64,000 nucleotides of DNA from Scortum barcoo (taxonomy: Eukaryota > Chordata > Actinopteri > Centrarchiformes > Terapontidae). This document shows positions 1-10,110 of this stretch, piece by piece (position 1 is the first letter of the stretch; each line of letters begins with the position of its first letter). The stretch lies in the NCBI GenBank assembly GCA_023238725.1, contig CM041551.1, positions 171,501 through 235,500 on the forward strand. Reading direction: 5' to 3'. Under the pieces are notes generated by a model. That model ran no database searches. It saw nothing but the letters and a program-made list of their open reading frames with translations, and was not told the DNA's origin. The position numbers and the translations under genes are program-made.

Positions 1-829
1 ATCTGGTCATGCATCAGTCCAAGAAATGTAACAGCATTATAGCTGCAGTAACACATATTCCCAGTGACAAAAAATTTAACTGCTGGTGGTTTATTGTCAG
101 TGCAACAGTCTGTTTACTTGTGCAAAGCTGAGTGCCCCCTGTTGACATTATACTATCACACATTAAATGGCACAAAGCAAGTGGAGCAAGGAAACAAGTC
201 TGTAAGTTCCTCCAGTCACCAGCTTAAAAAAGACACTTGCCACCGGGCCTAACTACTTTTCTAGTAGAAACCCTGTTTTCTGTTTATCAAAAATACCTAA
301 ATTATAACTAGTCCCATGAAGGCATGTTGTGATTTAGAAAACTACAAATGAACAACAAAGTCCATCAGCATCATTTCAGTCAGCTAAACTGTTTCCTCTG
401 ACCAATGATCTTGATTATTTGTATTCACAAATGATGACATAAGGTGTCCATCTTCAAATGAGTCACAATGTTTGCACTTTGATATGAACGGTATATTTGT
501 TGTCATGTTACCATGAGGTGGAGGCCTTTCAAACCTGGACCATATTAACATATGAATGCCTCATTTGCATGCGGTGCTCTCTCTTCATTCTGTCCTGTAT
601 TCTCTATTCCTGTGTTTTCTGTCTTTAATTCAGTGTCATTCGACATCCATGACAGGCATAAATGTAACCCAAATGAACTCTGAATTTATAAAGAAATACA
701 GAAAAGACAAAGGCTTATTTAATCTCCCTTGCACTGAGACCTTGTTAGTTGCATACTATGTTACATATCATAGTATACAAGTATAGTATATGGCTATTTT
801 GATTGATTAATGTTACAGCCTCTTTTAGG
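1..829. other. no gene recognised
   Basis: This AT-rich stretch has only short unrelated open frames. I see no exon-like reading frame with splice sites, no known repeat and no RNA gene. If the coiled-coil gene at 5040-8262 starts further left, this is probably intronic DNA of that gene. Confidence 0.4.
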
Positions 830-830
830 T

Positions 831-2040
831 TTAGATAGGTTTCACCTGGACTGTGGGATGAATCTTCATGTGAGGGGGTAACTTGAGTTTTACCACAGAG
901 GGGTTGATGGGGTTGAAATCTGGTATGGTCCAATAAGTCTGTCTGAAGAGGTGGATCCTTGGTTGAAAGCTAAACAGAATGACCTGGCTGATAGCAGTGG
1001 GCATGGGTCTGATGGCAATCGACCTTGCGACACTGGCAAAGAGGAGCTTGGACCTGGGAATGGACAGAATCAAGCACAAAGAGGTAGTTAGTAGGTCCGT
1101 TACCTGAGTCTGGATCTGTTTAGTGTCCTGGATCAGGAATTTGATTTCCTGGGAGACTGTGGCTACCACACAGGTCTTGAGGAGAATGGTGTCTTGGTTG
1201 GGGAGCACCTCAGGTTCTTGTGGTTGGTGCATACTAGCCAGTGATTCCATTCCTCTAAAGGAAGTATAACTGCCAGTAGCTCACAATTTCCAGTGTCATA
1301 CTTTCTTCCTGCTGGAGACAGAAGACAAGAGAAAAGGCACAGGGGTGAGGTTTTTGATCTGTGGGGGATTGCTGGGTCACTACTCCTTAATTAGAAGCAT
1401 CCACCTCCATGACAAATTTCAAGGATGGGTCAGGAGCGATGAGCACTGGAGTGGAGATGAAATACCTCTTAAGATAAGTGAAGATGGTGTCAGTCTCTAG
1501 CTTCCAGGTGAATAGTTTAGGTGTAGAAGTGAGTTGAGTTAGGGGAGTGTTCACTTGGTTGTAGTCCTGAATGGAGCAATGGTAGAAGTTGGTGAAGCCC
1601 AGGAATTGCTGGAGGTGCTTGCAGGATGCCAGTGTGGGCCAGTCTACCACTACCTGAATCTTTTCAGAATCCTTACTTGCCCCTTTCTCAACAATGTAGC
1701 CCAGGAATGAGGTGGAATAGACATGGAACTCAAATTTCTTAATTTTGTCAAAGTGTTTGTTCTCCAAGAGGCATTGCAGAACTGTGAACATGCTCCTTTT
1801 GGTTACAGGAGAAGACCAGGATGTCATCCAGGTACATAAATATGGAACAGTTGAGGAGATCCCGTAGTACATCACTCACTAGAGCCTGAAAGACTGCAGG
1901 GATGGTGGTTAACCCAAATGGCCTAATGGTGTGTTTTCCACTCATGTCCCTCTCTGATTCTCACCAGTTGGTAGGCATTTCACAGATCCAGCAAAAATAG
2001 TGGCATCCTGGATGGGCTCAAAAGCTGAACTGATGAGGGG
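831..2040 (-). mobile_element. Gypsy-type LTR retrotransposon remnant (RT plus integrase tail)
   Basis: On the minus strand, 2040-1390 encodes a degenerate Ty3/Gypsy reverse transcriptase in two overlapping frames. The YLDDILVF catalytic box is visible near 1830, followed by the typical FLGYIVEKG, QQFLGFTNFY and APDPSLKFVMEVDAS stretches that lead into RNase H. Further along the minus strand, 990-831 reads LPPHMKIHPTVQVKPI, which resembles the end of a Gypsy integrase just before the chromodomain. The RNase H core and the integrase catalytic core that should lie between are absent, and no LTRs were found. The RT motif style is close to the sushi/chromovirus type of fish, but this assignment is by eye. 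It is a dead fragment. Confidence 0.7.
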
Positions 2041-2041
2041 C

Positions 2042-3045
2042 AAAGGATATTTGTTTGTTTTTTATTTTTTATTTGTTGGTGATGTTGTTATTGACTTTGA
2101 AGCCCACATGTGTAGGTACAGTTTTTGTTCTGTGATACTCTGTGATCTCTGTGAGAGAAGAATCACAGAGTTGTAGTAGAAATTCTCCACACTCTACCAG
2201 GTATTGGAATCTGAGAAGTTCATAGACAATATCGCTTTTAGCCCGTCACACACTGGTACAATTTGTGCGCAGGAGCCTGATGCCATCGCACCCTATCCTG
2301 TCACTGATTCTGCTTCTCCTCTGGCCACTGTCCCACTGTCCCAGCTATGGGCTATATCTAAAGCCTTGGTCAGCTTTACACCATCCTACCATGAGCCCTG
2401 GTCTTTGATCCTCCGTTGTCTCTCCTACCATTGTGTGATGAGACTTTAGTGATCTCCTAGTGTTTAATGTAAGGTCTCTGACCAAAAAAAATGTATGTTT
2501 AATGCTTTTATTAGTTATGTTAATTTGGATTTTTTTAGTCTTGCTGTAAACTTGGTTGAAGGCTTGTGACTATAGTGAGCTGAATGAACTGTTCTCAGTA
2601 ACCATGTTTCAATGTTTACCTGGGGTATTGGTCATCGTGGCAGCCTTGCTGTTCTTAAAAATCAGCACAAATATAGCACCACCACTGTAAACAACTTCAC
2701 AGGCTTTTAAGTGTTGATTCTGAAGATAAGTGGGGGTTGTGTCTTAAGTCCTTTAATCCAGTTAACAAGGTCTCTGGCTCAAATAATACACACTACTTTA
2801 TGCTCTGTTTAGATTTGAATAATGTGTCTGTGATGGGCCTCTTGATCTGTGACCACCAGTGTATTTTATTTCATTCTCTAATACTGGATGCACCAAAGAC
2901 ATGTGAATGCACCACTCAGGTAGTTGCTGAAAATACAACTGATGAATTTTGTTTCCTTTTTAATAAGTAAAAAATACTTTAATTACTAATAACTAATATA
3001 TACTATATATACTATATAGTATAGTATAGCATAGCATTGCCCCAA
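2042..3045. other. no gene recognised
   Basis: About 1 kb with no supported gene. The short plus-strand open frames at 2204-2449 and 2737-2970 have neither recognisable similarity nor splice context. 3000-3040 is a TATA-rich simple sequence. Confidence 0.4.
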
Positions 3046-3046
3046 C

Positions 3047-3112
3047 ACCATCATCAAGTTTGCTAACAACACAACCACCACTGGCCTGATCACCAGTGAC
3101 AATGAGAATATA
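3047..3112 (+). mobile_element. LINE reverse transcriptase scrap (L2/Rex1-like)
   Basis: The plus strand reads NTIIKFANNTTTTGLITSDNE, a degraded form of the FADDTT box of L2/Rex1-clade reverse transcriptases, with both aspartates changed to asparagine. Nothing else of the element is visible, and AT-rich simple sequence follows at 3112-3240. Confidence 0.45.
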
Positions 3113-3872
3113 AATATATAATAATGGATATTTAATTTAATTTGGTTTAAATTTATTTTATTTTAGTTTTTAATTTTATTATTTTATTTTAGTTTTTAAT
3201 TTTATTTTATGTTAGTTTCTTCAATGTAATTCCAATTTTGTAGTTTGAGGTGATCTTGTAATATTAAAATAAAACAATATTTTGTTGATCAAAGTATGCG
3301 TCACACTCTGCATGTGGCACCTGCTGCCGCAAGGCAAGTTACCTTTTTTGAACTTTTCGACCCCCAGTGAGCTAACCATGGATGAATCCAAAAAAAGAAA
3401 AGTTTCTGATAAAAATAGAACATTTATGCTACATGGACAGATTCATTTGCTTTCACTGCTGATGAGACTGGTTAACCTGTATGCTTAATATGCGGCAAAA
3501 AATTTGCAAACAACAAAAAATGAAACACATTTCCAGAATAAACACACAGCTTTTGCTGAAAACTCCCCGAATGAAGATGAGTGAAAAAGAGCAGTTTCGG
3601 AGCTGGTTTTGTTACCCTTATGCTATGTATATAGGGTAATGAAACTATGTATGCAGTGTTATCTTCATTTTAGGGGTCTTGTTTTAGGTTTTGTGTCTCC
3701 TGGTGGGTTTTGTTCGGTGGTAAACAGGCCCAAATAACTCTTTCAATGTAGAAGGTTGCTGACCCATTGGCTAAGGGATAGTGTCATCCTTCAGGCTGTA
3801 AGACTTTTGAACTTTTGAGCTCACAAGTTCATTATTGTTGTCACTTTATCCCACTGAAATTTCGGACTACTA

Positions 3873-3957
3873 TGTGTTTACATCCCTGTTATATGTTTAC
3901 ATCTCTGTTGATATTGTTTACATCTCTGTTGATATTGTTTACATCTGTTTATATATA
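3873..3957. repeat. short tandem repeat, about 22-nt unit
   Basis: Roughly three copies of a 22-23 nt unit built on TGTTTACATCTCTGTTGATA run head to tail. The first copy is shorter and diverged. No gene is associated. Confidence 0.7.
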
Positions 3958-4349
3958 TCTATTACTACTGTTTATAACTGTATACATATTTTACATTTGT
4001 TTAATCATCACATTGTATGTAATTATCAGTCTGTATATCCTGAATATGACAGAATATCCTGTCCATAAACTGTCTTGTTTCCAGTTATGTTTGACTTTTA
4101 TTTTACAATTTTGGATTATACATATTGTTGAACAATGTTGAATTAAGACTGAAGATTTAAGAATTTCATTGTCAACAACTGCTTCTCTGTAATTGCTGTG
4201 CACATGGCAAAAAAGATCTTGAATAAAGATCTTTAATCAGCGTTGATAGAATAATATTATAGCAGAATAGAGCAGCAGAGAACAGCAACATATGCATTGC
4301 AGAACTGCACAGCTTATAAAGCCTCTACAGACTACATGGTAAATTTAGA

Positions 4350-4392
4350 CTTCCATCAATCCATCCATCCATCCATCCATCCATCCATCCAT
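4350..4392. repeat. (CCAT)n microsatellite
   Basis: Perfect CCAT tetranucleotide array. It abuts a LINE-type 3' tail immediately to the right, which is where such arrays usually sit in fish LINE 3' ends. Confidence 0.9.
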
Positions 4393-4690
4393 TATCTATA
4401 CCACTTATCCTGACTCCTAGAGTCGCAGGGTTGCTGGAGCTTATCCCAGCTGTCATTGGGTGAGAGGTGGGGTACACCCTGGTCAATCACAAGCTGGTCA
4501 ATCACAGGGCTGACATACAGAGAGACACACAGCACACTCACATTCACAACTATGGGTAGTTTAGAGTCACCAATTAACATAAGTTGCATGTCTTTAGATT
4601 GTGGGAGGAAGCGACCCATTACTAGCATAGGGAGAACATTCAAACTCATAAGTTGCATGTCAGAGAAGGGCCCCAGCAACAGTTGAGATT
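4393..4690 (-). mobile_element. interspersed repeat, fish LINE-type 3' tail
   Basis: The stretch holds the widely dispersed fish motif series: TATCC..GGGTCGC-like start, GCTGGAGCTTATCCCAGCTG, GGGGTACACCCTGG, then AGAGTCACCAATTAACATAA and TTGTGGGAGGAAGC, ending in a GGGAGAACATTCAAACT block. This order is typical of L2-like LINE/SINE tails in teleosts. The repeat unit begins beside the (CCAT)n array, suggesting that the element's 3' end lies at about 4350 on the minus strand. Confidence 0.6.
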
Positions 4691-4868
4691 CAAATGGGAG
4701 GAAGCTATCACACTAGCACCACTAGGGAGAACGCTGCCCTAAATTTAGATTTGCAAACCAACAATGTGGCACAGAGAAGGGCCCCAGCAACAGTGCTTGA
4801 CCATCCACTGCCTTACCACTGTTTTATGCTGCCCTAAATTTAGATTTGCAACCAACAATGTGGCATGA
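4661..4868 (+). repeat. partial tandem duplication
   Basis: Two blocks occur twice. CAGAGAAGGGCCCCAGCAAC occurs at about 4662 and 4771, and GCTGCCCTAAATTTAGATTT (continuing to an AACAATGTGGCA end) occurs at about 4732 and 4830. The copies differ by few bases, so the duplication is fairly recent. It overlaps the right end of the LINE-type tail. Confidence 0.75.
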
Positions 4869-5039
4869 ATGTTGTACCATTTGCCTTAGTTTTATGTAAA
4901 TTCAACTTAATGTAGCCAAAAAGCAAAATGGGTCCCTGGACCATCCCTGCAGTCTTCCTATCTTTCCTATCTTTGAGGTTTTACGTTTTCCATTATCTGG
5001 ATCCATGGTTGAAAAATAACTTGTATTTGTTCTCCACAG

Positions 5040-5167
5040 TGCTCTCTGGTTGAGTTGGAGGAAATGATGTGGTGTCTGCAGAAGTTTCGCTCAGTACTCA
5101 GACACATGGAGGAGCAGCTCTCTGAAGACCAGGCAGCAGTTTATGGTTCTCTCTCTGACCAGGACAG
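5040..5167 (+). CDS. itprid1: coiled-coil protein exon 1 of 4 visible (ITPRID1-like)
   Basis: This is an internal exon bounded by TCCACAG and AG|GTACAT, 42 codons plus 2 nt (starts in phase 0). It reads CSLVELEEMMWCLQKFRSV..HMEEQLSEDQAAVYGSLSD, a heptad-rich coiled coil. It splices in frame to 6195, 6962 and 8215. Together these give about 190 residues: a coiled coil, a Ser/Pro-rich linker and a short terminal helix. That matches the layout of the C-terminal SSFA2_C-type region of the ITPRID/TESPA1 family, whose members tether or bind IP3 receptors at the ER. The name rests on this layout plus synteny: in human, ITPRID1 lies just upstream of PPP1R17 and PDE1C in the same orientation. Upstream exons, including the IP3R-interaction domain, were not found and should lie left of the window or in unrecognised exons. 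Confidence 0.6.
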
Positions 5168-5696
5168 GTACATGCACTAGTTTATAAAACTCTGTTTGGA
5201 CAGGTTTCAGCTTTCACTTGGTGTCATCATTAACATTACAGCATTCTGTCACTTGCCATTTAGAAAGTTTTATTTAGTTTTAGTGTAAATCCATAAAACA
5301 CTGGGCTTCAGTTTTTGAAGCTGTCTGATCCTGACATGAATATGGAGTCTCTGTTGCAGATATTAGAACAAGATGATACCACGTTTTGTGTATTTCCTCA
5401 GAAACAAAATAGGCAAAGCTCCTTGTTGAACACAACCCACACAACCAACTAAAGTTATGTACACTGGTTTTAAATGAGCTTCCATTAGCACCTGCCAGTT
5501 CTAAATGAATTGCATTTTTGAAACTCAGCTGTGAACAGCAGTCAGTCATTCAACAGTAAGTATTTGTGAGATTTGAGATTTGGTTGGTATGAGACACTAC
5601 CAAGTAATGCCAGGTAATGTGTGGACACTACCAGGTAATGTAGAACGTGGTTATAAGAGTAAAAACAGTAATAACTGTGTGTACAGTGTGTACTTT

Positions 5697-5960
5697 AAGA
5701 TAAGATAACATAAGATCTTTTATTGATCCCACAGGTGGGGAAATTCCACTGTTACAGCAGCTCAAAACAAAGTAAAAGAGACATTAAATAATAGGACAAA
5801 AAAAAAACACACAAAGACACAAAAAAACAGTATGTACAATAAATAGTAAATAATAATAATAACAATAACAGAAAAAAAAGAAAGAAACAGTATTTATATA
5901 CACAGCCTCACCCAGTTAGATGTGCAGTGGTGAGGTGTTATTGCACAGGTGAATATGGAT
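5697..5960 (-). mobile_element. LINE 3' tail (TTTATTGATCCCAC family)
   Basis: AAGATAAGAT..TTTATTGATCCCACAGG, followed by an A-rich, AATAA-rich stretch. It matches other tails in this window (11955-12003 in opposite orientation, 27070-27130, 63070). At 27.1 kb the same tail is joined to L2/Rex1-like coding sequence, so this is most likely a 5'-truncated copy of that LINE. It lies in the intron between exons 5040-5167 and 6195-6306. Confidence 0.55.
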
Positions 5961-6150
5961 ATGTAGAAGATATGAATTAACCGTATACTTACATAAATCC
6001 TAAAATCCATAACTCAGCTTTTAAAGAGTTTGCTTACCTTTAATGAACTAAATAATCTGTACACTTTGTGAACATCTGCTGTCATCACAATAAGAAATCA
6101 TTACCTGCAAATTAGAGACATTTAAAAATAATTAGGATGTTTATTTCAAA

Positions 6151-6192
6151 GTGTGTGTGTGTGTGTGTCTGTGTGTGTATCTGTGCGTGTAT
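6151..6192. repeat. (TG)n microsatellite abutting a splice acceptor
   Basis: An interrupted TG/GT run ends in ATAG at the acceptor of the next exon (6195). The run replaces a normal pyrimidine tract, so recognition of this acceptor may be weak. Confidence 0.8.
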
Positions 6193-6194
6193 AG

Positions 6195-6306
6195 GGAGAA
6201 GGTTCAGGACATAGAGGAGCTGAGACGAGCAGTGAAACAGGAGGCTGGAGAGCTAGAGATGCAGTTGAATGAACTGACCCATCACTATGACGACAGCTTG
6301 AAAATG
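6195..6306 (+). CDS. itprid1: coiled-coil protein exon 2 of 4 visible (ITPRID1-like)
   Basis: Exon between GTATAG and ATG|GTAACA, 1 nt plus 37 codons. It completes an Arg split with the previous exon and reads EKVQDIEELRRAVKQEAGEL..LNELTHHYDDSLKM. The regular spacing of Leu, Val and Ile continues the coiled coil. A D/E-I-E-E-L-R-R-x-V core followed by E-L-E-x-Q-L is what I recall of the SSFA2/TESPA1/ITPRID1 C-terminal region; no alignment could be run. Confidence 0.6.
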
Positions 6307-6961
6307 GTAACAGACTCAGTCACTGTAATACTTCCCCACTGGGAGAGTAGCCTCTATAAGAAAAGACAGCACAAAATGGACCAATGTTTTCTCCTCTAAA
6401 CTACAACTGTATATAAAATCCCATCAATTAGCTAATGTAACATTACTTTGACGCCACAGTAAAGGCCATTTGAGGAAGCAATGCTCATTTTATCATTACA
6501 AATACTTTATACATTTGATGTCAGCTGGCCCAGTCATCTAACGGATAACAACTGGTTGATGGAGACTAAGTCTTAATTGGGTTAGATGAAGTTACTATGT
6601 CTACAAACAGAAAATTGCTCAACTAATGTATTATCTGTGGCTGACAGAAATGCATATGTTGGCTTTTGTTATTTGATAGTACATTACAGAGAGACAGGGA
6701 ACACAGGGAGAGAGAAGGGCAGAAAACATGCTTCTGTCAGCCAACATCTCAGTCATGCTATGTGTGTCTTAACCACTCAACCACCAGGACATGGCACATG
6801 CAGTTTTTATCAGATGAATTGTTCCTTTTGTTGACAAGATTATCTTTTAAATGATGTGTAATCTATTTTAAGTTCTTCTGTCCTGTATAAGTAAAGTAGG
6901 ATTATGTTCTTCCAATGCTTTACAGAACATTTTCTAATTATAGATCTTTGTTTTTGAGTAG
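6307..6961 (+). other. intron, no further feature seen
   Basis: GT..AG intron between coiled-coil exons. The open frames at 6586-6854 lack any recognisable similarity. Confidence 0.6.
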
Positions 6962-7243
6962 AAGATGCACAGACTGTTGGATGAGCAGGCTCTGCTCTGC
7001 TCTCAACTCAGAGTCTTTCTACCTGGAGTGAGCCCTGCCCCCAACAGGACAGTAGCTACTCAGTGCTGTCTGCTGCCTTGGATCCCTCCAGTTGACAGGC
7101 AGAGTGGCCTCGTCTCCTCCTGGAGCACTTGGAATGTAGACTCCCCAAGACATTCACCTCCTGGATCAGAGAGCATCTGTGAGGGCCTGGGCTGTTCTCC
7201 CACTAAAACAGACAGGCTGGACATAGTGGGCTTTATCCAGAGA
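6962..7243 (+). CDS. itprid1: coiled-coil protein exon 3 of 4 visible (ITPRID1-like)
   Basis: The exon starts after TTGAGTAG and ends AGA|GTAAGA; it is exactly 94 codons and in frame with both neighbours. It begins with KMHRLLDEQALLCSQLRVFL, the end of the coiled coil, passes through a low-complexity Pro/Ser/Cys-rich linker of about 60 residues, and ends TKTDRLDIVGFIQR. The final helix continues in the next exon. The linker is probably disordered. Confidence 0.6.
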
Positions 7244-7634
7244 GTAAGAACATCACTTAATGATCTGTAGGGAAGCAAGTTGAGAGTGAAAATGCTCTTT
7301 GGCTGCCTGCGATAACGATGCAGTACTCTTCAGAAATCATGTAGGTCAATACAGGAGACAACAGGAGAATGGCCTATAGTATGACTAAAATTAAATGAGT
7401 AGGTATGAGGGCTGCCAGAAATGTGATAATATACACAAAACAACAATAAAAACAGTAATAACTGTTGCATTTACAATTTACAGCATAATTTGTTGATTGT
7501 TGAATGTTGATATTTGGCTATTTGCCTCTTTGTTTACTTACACCATCAAGCTGTTTGCAGCAGAACTGACTTAGACAAAACAATAGAACACAACATTTTA
7601 TTTAGTTTGTGATAGTGTTCTATGTAGAGTATTC

Positions 7635-7750
7635 ATTCATCTGGGGTTGCAGGGGTTAACCTAATATTTTTTGATCATGGGAAGAAGCTGGAATGCCTGG
7701 AGAAATACTATGCAGGCACAGGGAGAACAAACAAAGTCCACATATCACCC
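7635..7750. mobile_element. LINE-type tail fragment
   Basis: GTTGCAGGGGTTAACC.., GGGAAGAAGCTGGAATGCCT and GCACAGGGAGAACAAACAAA recall the same fish repeat series seen at 4393-4690. It is strongly diverged and lies in the last intron of the coiled-coil gene. Confidence 0.4.
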
Positions 7751-8214
7751 TTGGAGTATATTAAAAGAAAAAACCTTTAACAGGTCAATTGGTGTCCTCT
7801 CCCTGGGACTGCCTCAAAGTATCAGTGGGCATTGTATGATGGTATAGGTGGTCAAACCTGAAGCTAATTCAGTAGATACCAGAGGTGTTAACCTGTCTTT
7901 GAGCATATCTACCCACTGAAATCAAGATGTTCCACCTGCCTACCAAATATGGAAAGTGATCATTACATGTAACACTGTGGTACAAAATAACCACAATAGC
8001 TACTTCTTACTGGTACACAGGTCATATAAACATTGATAATGATACTATATGCTTCACTCAGGTTCCTATACAAGCTGTCCCCATTTCATCATAAGGAGAC
8101 AACAGTATTGTCCATTAATATATTTAGGTCCACTGCAAAACAAAATAACATGCTTCAGTGGTAAAATTAAGTCATTCTGCTTTCTGAATACCAAATGTCT
8201 GTCTTGTTTTCCAG

Positions 8215-8262
8215 TTGAAAGAGTCTTTGCATCATTCTGTGAACACAGACTCATTGGAATAA
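8215..8262 (+). CDS. itprid1: coiled-coil protein terminal exon (ITPRID1-like)
   Basis: After the acceptor GTTTTCCAG, this exon reads LKESLHHSVNTDSLE and stops at TAA (8260-8262). Joined to the previous exon, the C-terminus is GFIQRLKESLHHSVNTDSLE. The stop codon overlaps an AATAAA at 8258-8263. The next bases AAAAG|GTAAGA would also make a good 5' splice site, so a further untranslated exon is possible. The gene's C-terminal end is therefore fixed, but the 3' UTR is not. Confidence 0.6.
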   Translation: MKESLHHSVNTDSLE

Positions 8263-8263
8263 A

Positions 8264-9350
8264 AGGTAAGATAGGTATAGCTGCTCTTATAAGCCTGCAA
8301 CCTGTTTATTTAACCATTATTGAACAGTTTATTTAAATTTAAATTATTTAAATTAATTTATTTTTCCTATAGAGAAGGCTCATAGGTATGCACAGATATA
8401 TGTATGGTTTCATTATGTGTAGTGTAAAGTATATACAATAGAGTATATAAATACATAGTCCAAACATCTGACACAAGGGTGATAGGGATAAAAATTGATG
8501 TTAGTAGATGACACTATGATATCAGACCTACAAAGCAGATTGAGAAGAGAATATTGAACTATCGTACTGACTAACCACCCTTAAACACTCAATCAGTGCT
8601 GAACAGAAGGAGCCAGGGCTTCTCAGGAGATATCCATCACAGATGAGGCAGTAACAAGTCCAGAAAGGTCATCTACAATTCAATGAAAAGAGAAAAGCAG
8701 TCAAATGCTATGATGAAATAGTAGGATGTTTTCTTAATGTATAGACACAGTGACTTGATACAGTGAAGAACAGCATGTTCTAATTTGTAGTTGTAAAAGC
8801 TGTGGCTTCGTCCTCCACTCCATGTTCATTTCCCCATATTGTCAGTGAGACTAGGTCGGTGGTTTACATTAGTACATGTTATCTTTAAAGTGGTCACAAA
8901 CACTGAGATCAGAACAGAGGTGCACGTGTTTCAGTACAGTCCAATTATGTGGAGTGTAGATATAGGTGAAACAGAGGTACACATAGTGCTAACTTATTTG
9001 TTTTTAATTATGCAACTAATGTCTTTGGCAGCTATTTTTTGATTGCTTGAAAAAGTCTTAATTTGCCCAGAATTGATAGAAAATTAGTACAATTCAAGAA
9101 AGTCAAGAACTAAACATCTTTAAGAACACCAACAGATTAATTTAAATCTCTTAGATAGAATTAAGACAAAGTCTATCTTTGTGAAACCAGCATAAGGAAC
9201 TAATTATTCGGACATCTGTAATACCTCAAAAAAAAAAAAAAAGAAAATGAAAAAAAAAGAAAAGGAGAGAAAAGAACCATCACTTGTTGCCATAGGTTGT
9301 GTCTTCTAAAAGTTGAACAGAAATGTATGAGTTGAATTTATGTACATTTC
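8264..9350. other. intergenic, no gene recognised
   Basis: AT-rich sequence with an A-rich run at 9228-9270. I see no exon or recognised repeat. It lies between the coiled-coil gene and ppp1r17. Confidence 0.4.
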
Positions 9351-9355
9351 TTTAC

Positions 9356-9382
9356 GATAAGGATAAGGATAAGGATAAGGAT
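9356..9382. repeat. (GATAAG)n short tandem repeat
   Basis: Four hexamer copies of GATAAG-type sequence. Confidence 0.8.
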
Positions 9383-9421
9383 TTATATTTACAGAAATGC
9401 TATGGAACCTCCTGAGTTCCA

Positions 9422-9536
9422 TTAGGATAGGTGCAGGGCGGAGTGCAGGGCGGAGTGCAGTTGGGACCCAGGAATGCAGATGAGGCAGGCAGAGTAGATG
9501 TAATGACTCTTTATTTCAGGAACACGGGGAACAGGA

Positions 9537-9578
<42 letters not shown>

Positions 9579-10110
9579 ACAAGGCAGGCAATAACGAACA
9601 GGCAGGAACAAACACAGTATACAGGAGCACAGGACAGGTAGCAACACAGACGACTCAACAAAGAACAAAGAAAACAGACTGGTATATATGCACAGTGAGG
9701 GACAGGGAAGTGAAAACAGGTGAGGAGACTAACAGGAGACAGGTGAAACAAATAAGGGAGGAGCAGAGTAATCAGAGCAGGAAAACACAAGGACAGGAAG
9801 TTAAGTGCAGACGTGAGGAAAGGAGGGAATACAAAATAAAACAGGAAGTGAGCAAAACTGGAGATGAGCAACAACTGACACAGGACACAGGGAACGACAG
9901 ACAAGGAGGACACAAGGAACACAAAAAAACACAAGGAAGACCCAGAACACACTGAACACCATAACCACAAGACAGGATAACACAAGGAACACCAGGCCGA
10001 GAAAACACAAGGGGTACAAGAAACATAGGGCAGAATAACACAAAGAACACAAGGCACAAGAAAATAACCAGGCAAAAGGCAGAAGAAACAAAACAAGAAA
10101 TACTGCAAAC
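9422..10110. mobile_element. low-complexity GGACCCA..CAGG-rich interspersed element
   Basis: The left end reads GTTGGGACCCAGGAATGCAG followed by GAGGCAGGCAGAG and TGACTCTTTATTTCAGGAAC. Several hundred bases of AACACAAGG/AGACAGG-type purine-rich sequence follow. The region at 41990-42740 has a similar start (GTAGGACCCAAAAGCAGA, TTTATTATCAAGG) and a GGAGGCAGGCAGAGTAGCAG block, so both are probably one fish non-autonomous element class. I could not name it. The long cysteine/leucine-rich open frame on the minus strand (9422-10108) is a by-product of composition, not a gene. Confidence 0.45.
9537..9576. repeat. (GGCA)n microsatellite
   Basis: Perfect GGCA tetranucleotide array of about ten units inside the purine-rich element. 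Confidence 0.9.

Noticed and set aside
9422..10108. 228-residue open frame on the minus strand, Cys/Leu/Phe-rich, resembling a membrane protein
   Set aside because: It is the complement of an AACACAAGG/AGGCAGG low-complexity repeat; overlapping frames on both strands are equally long and have no domain or splice context.
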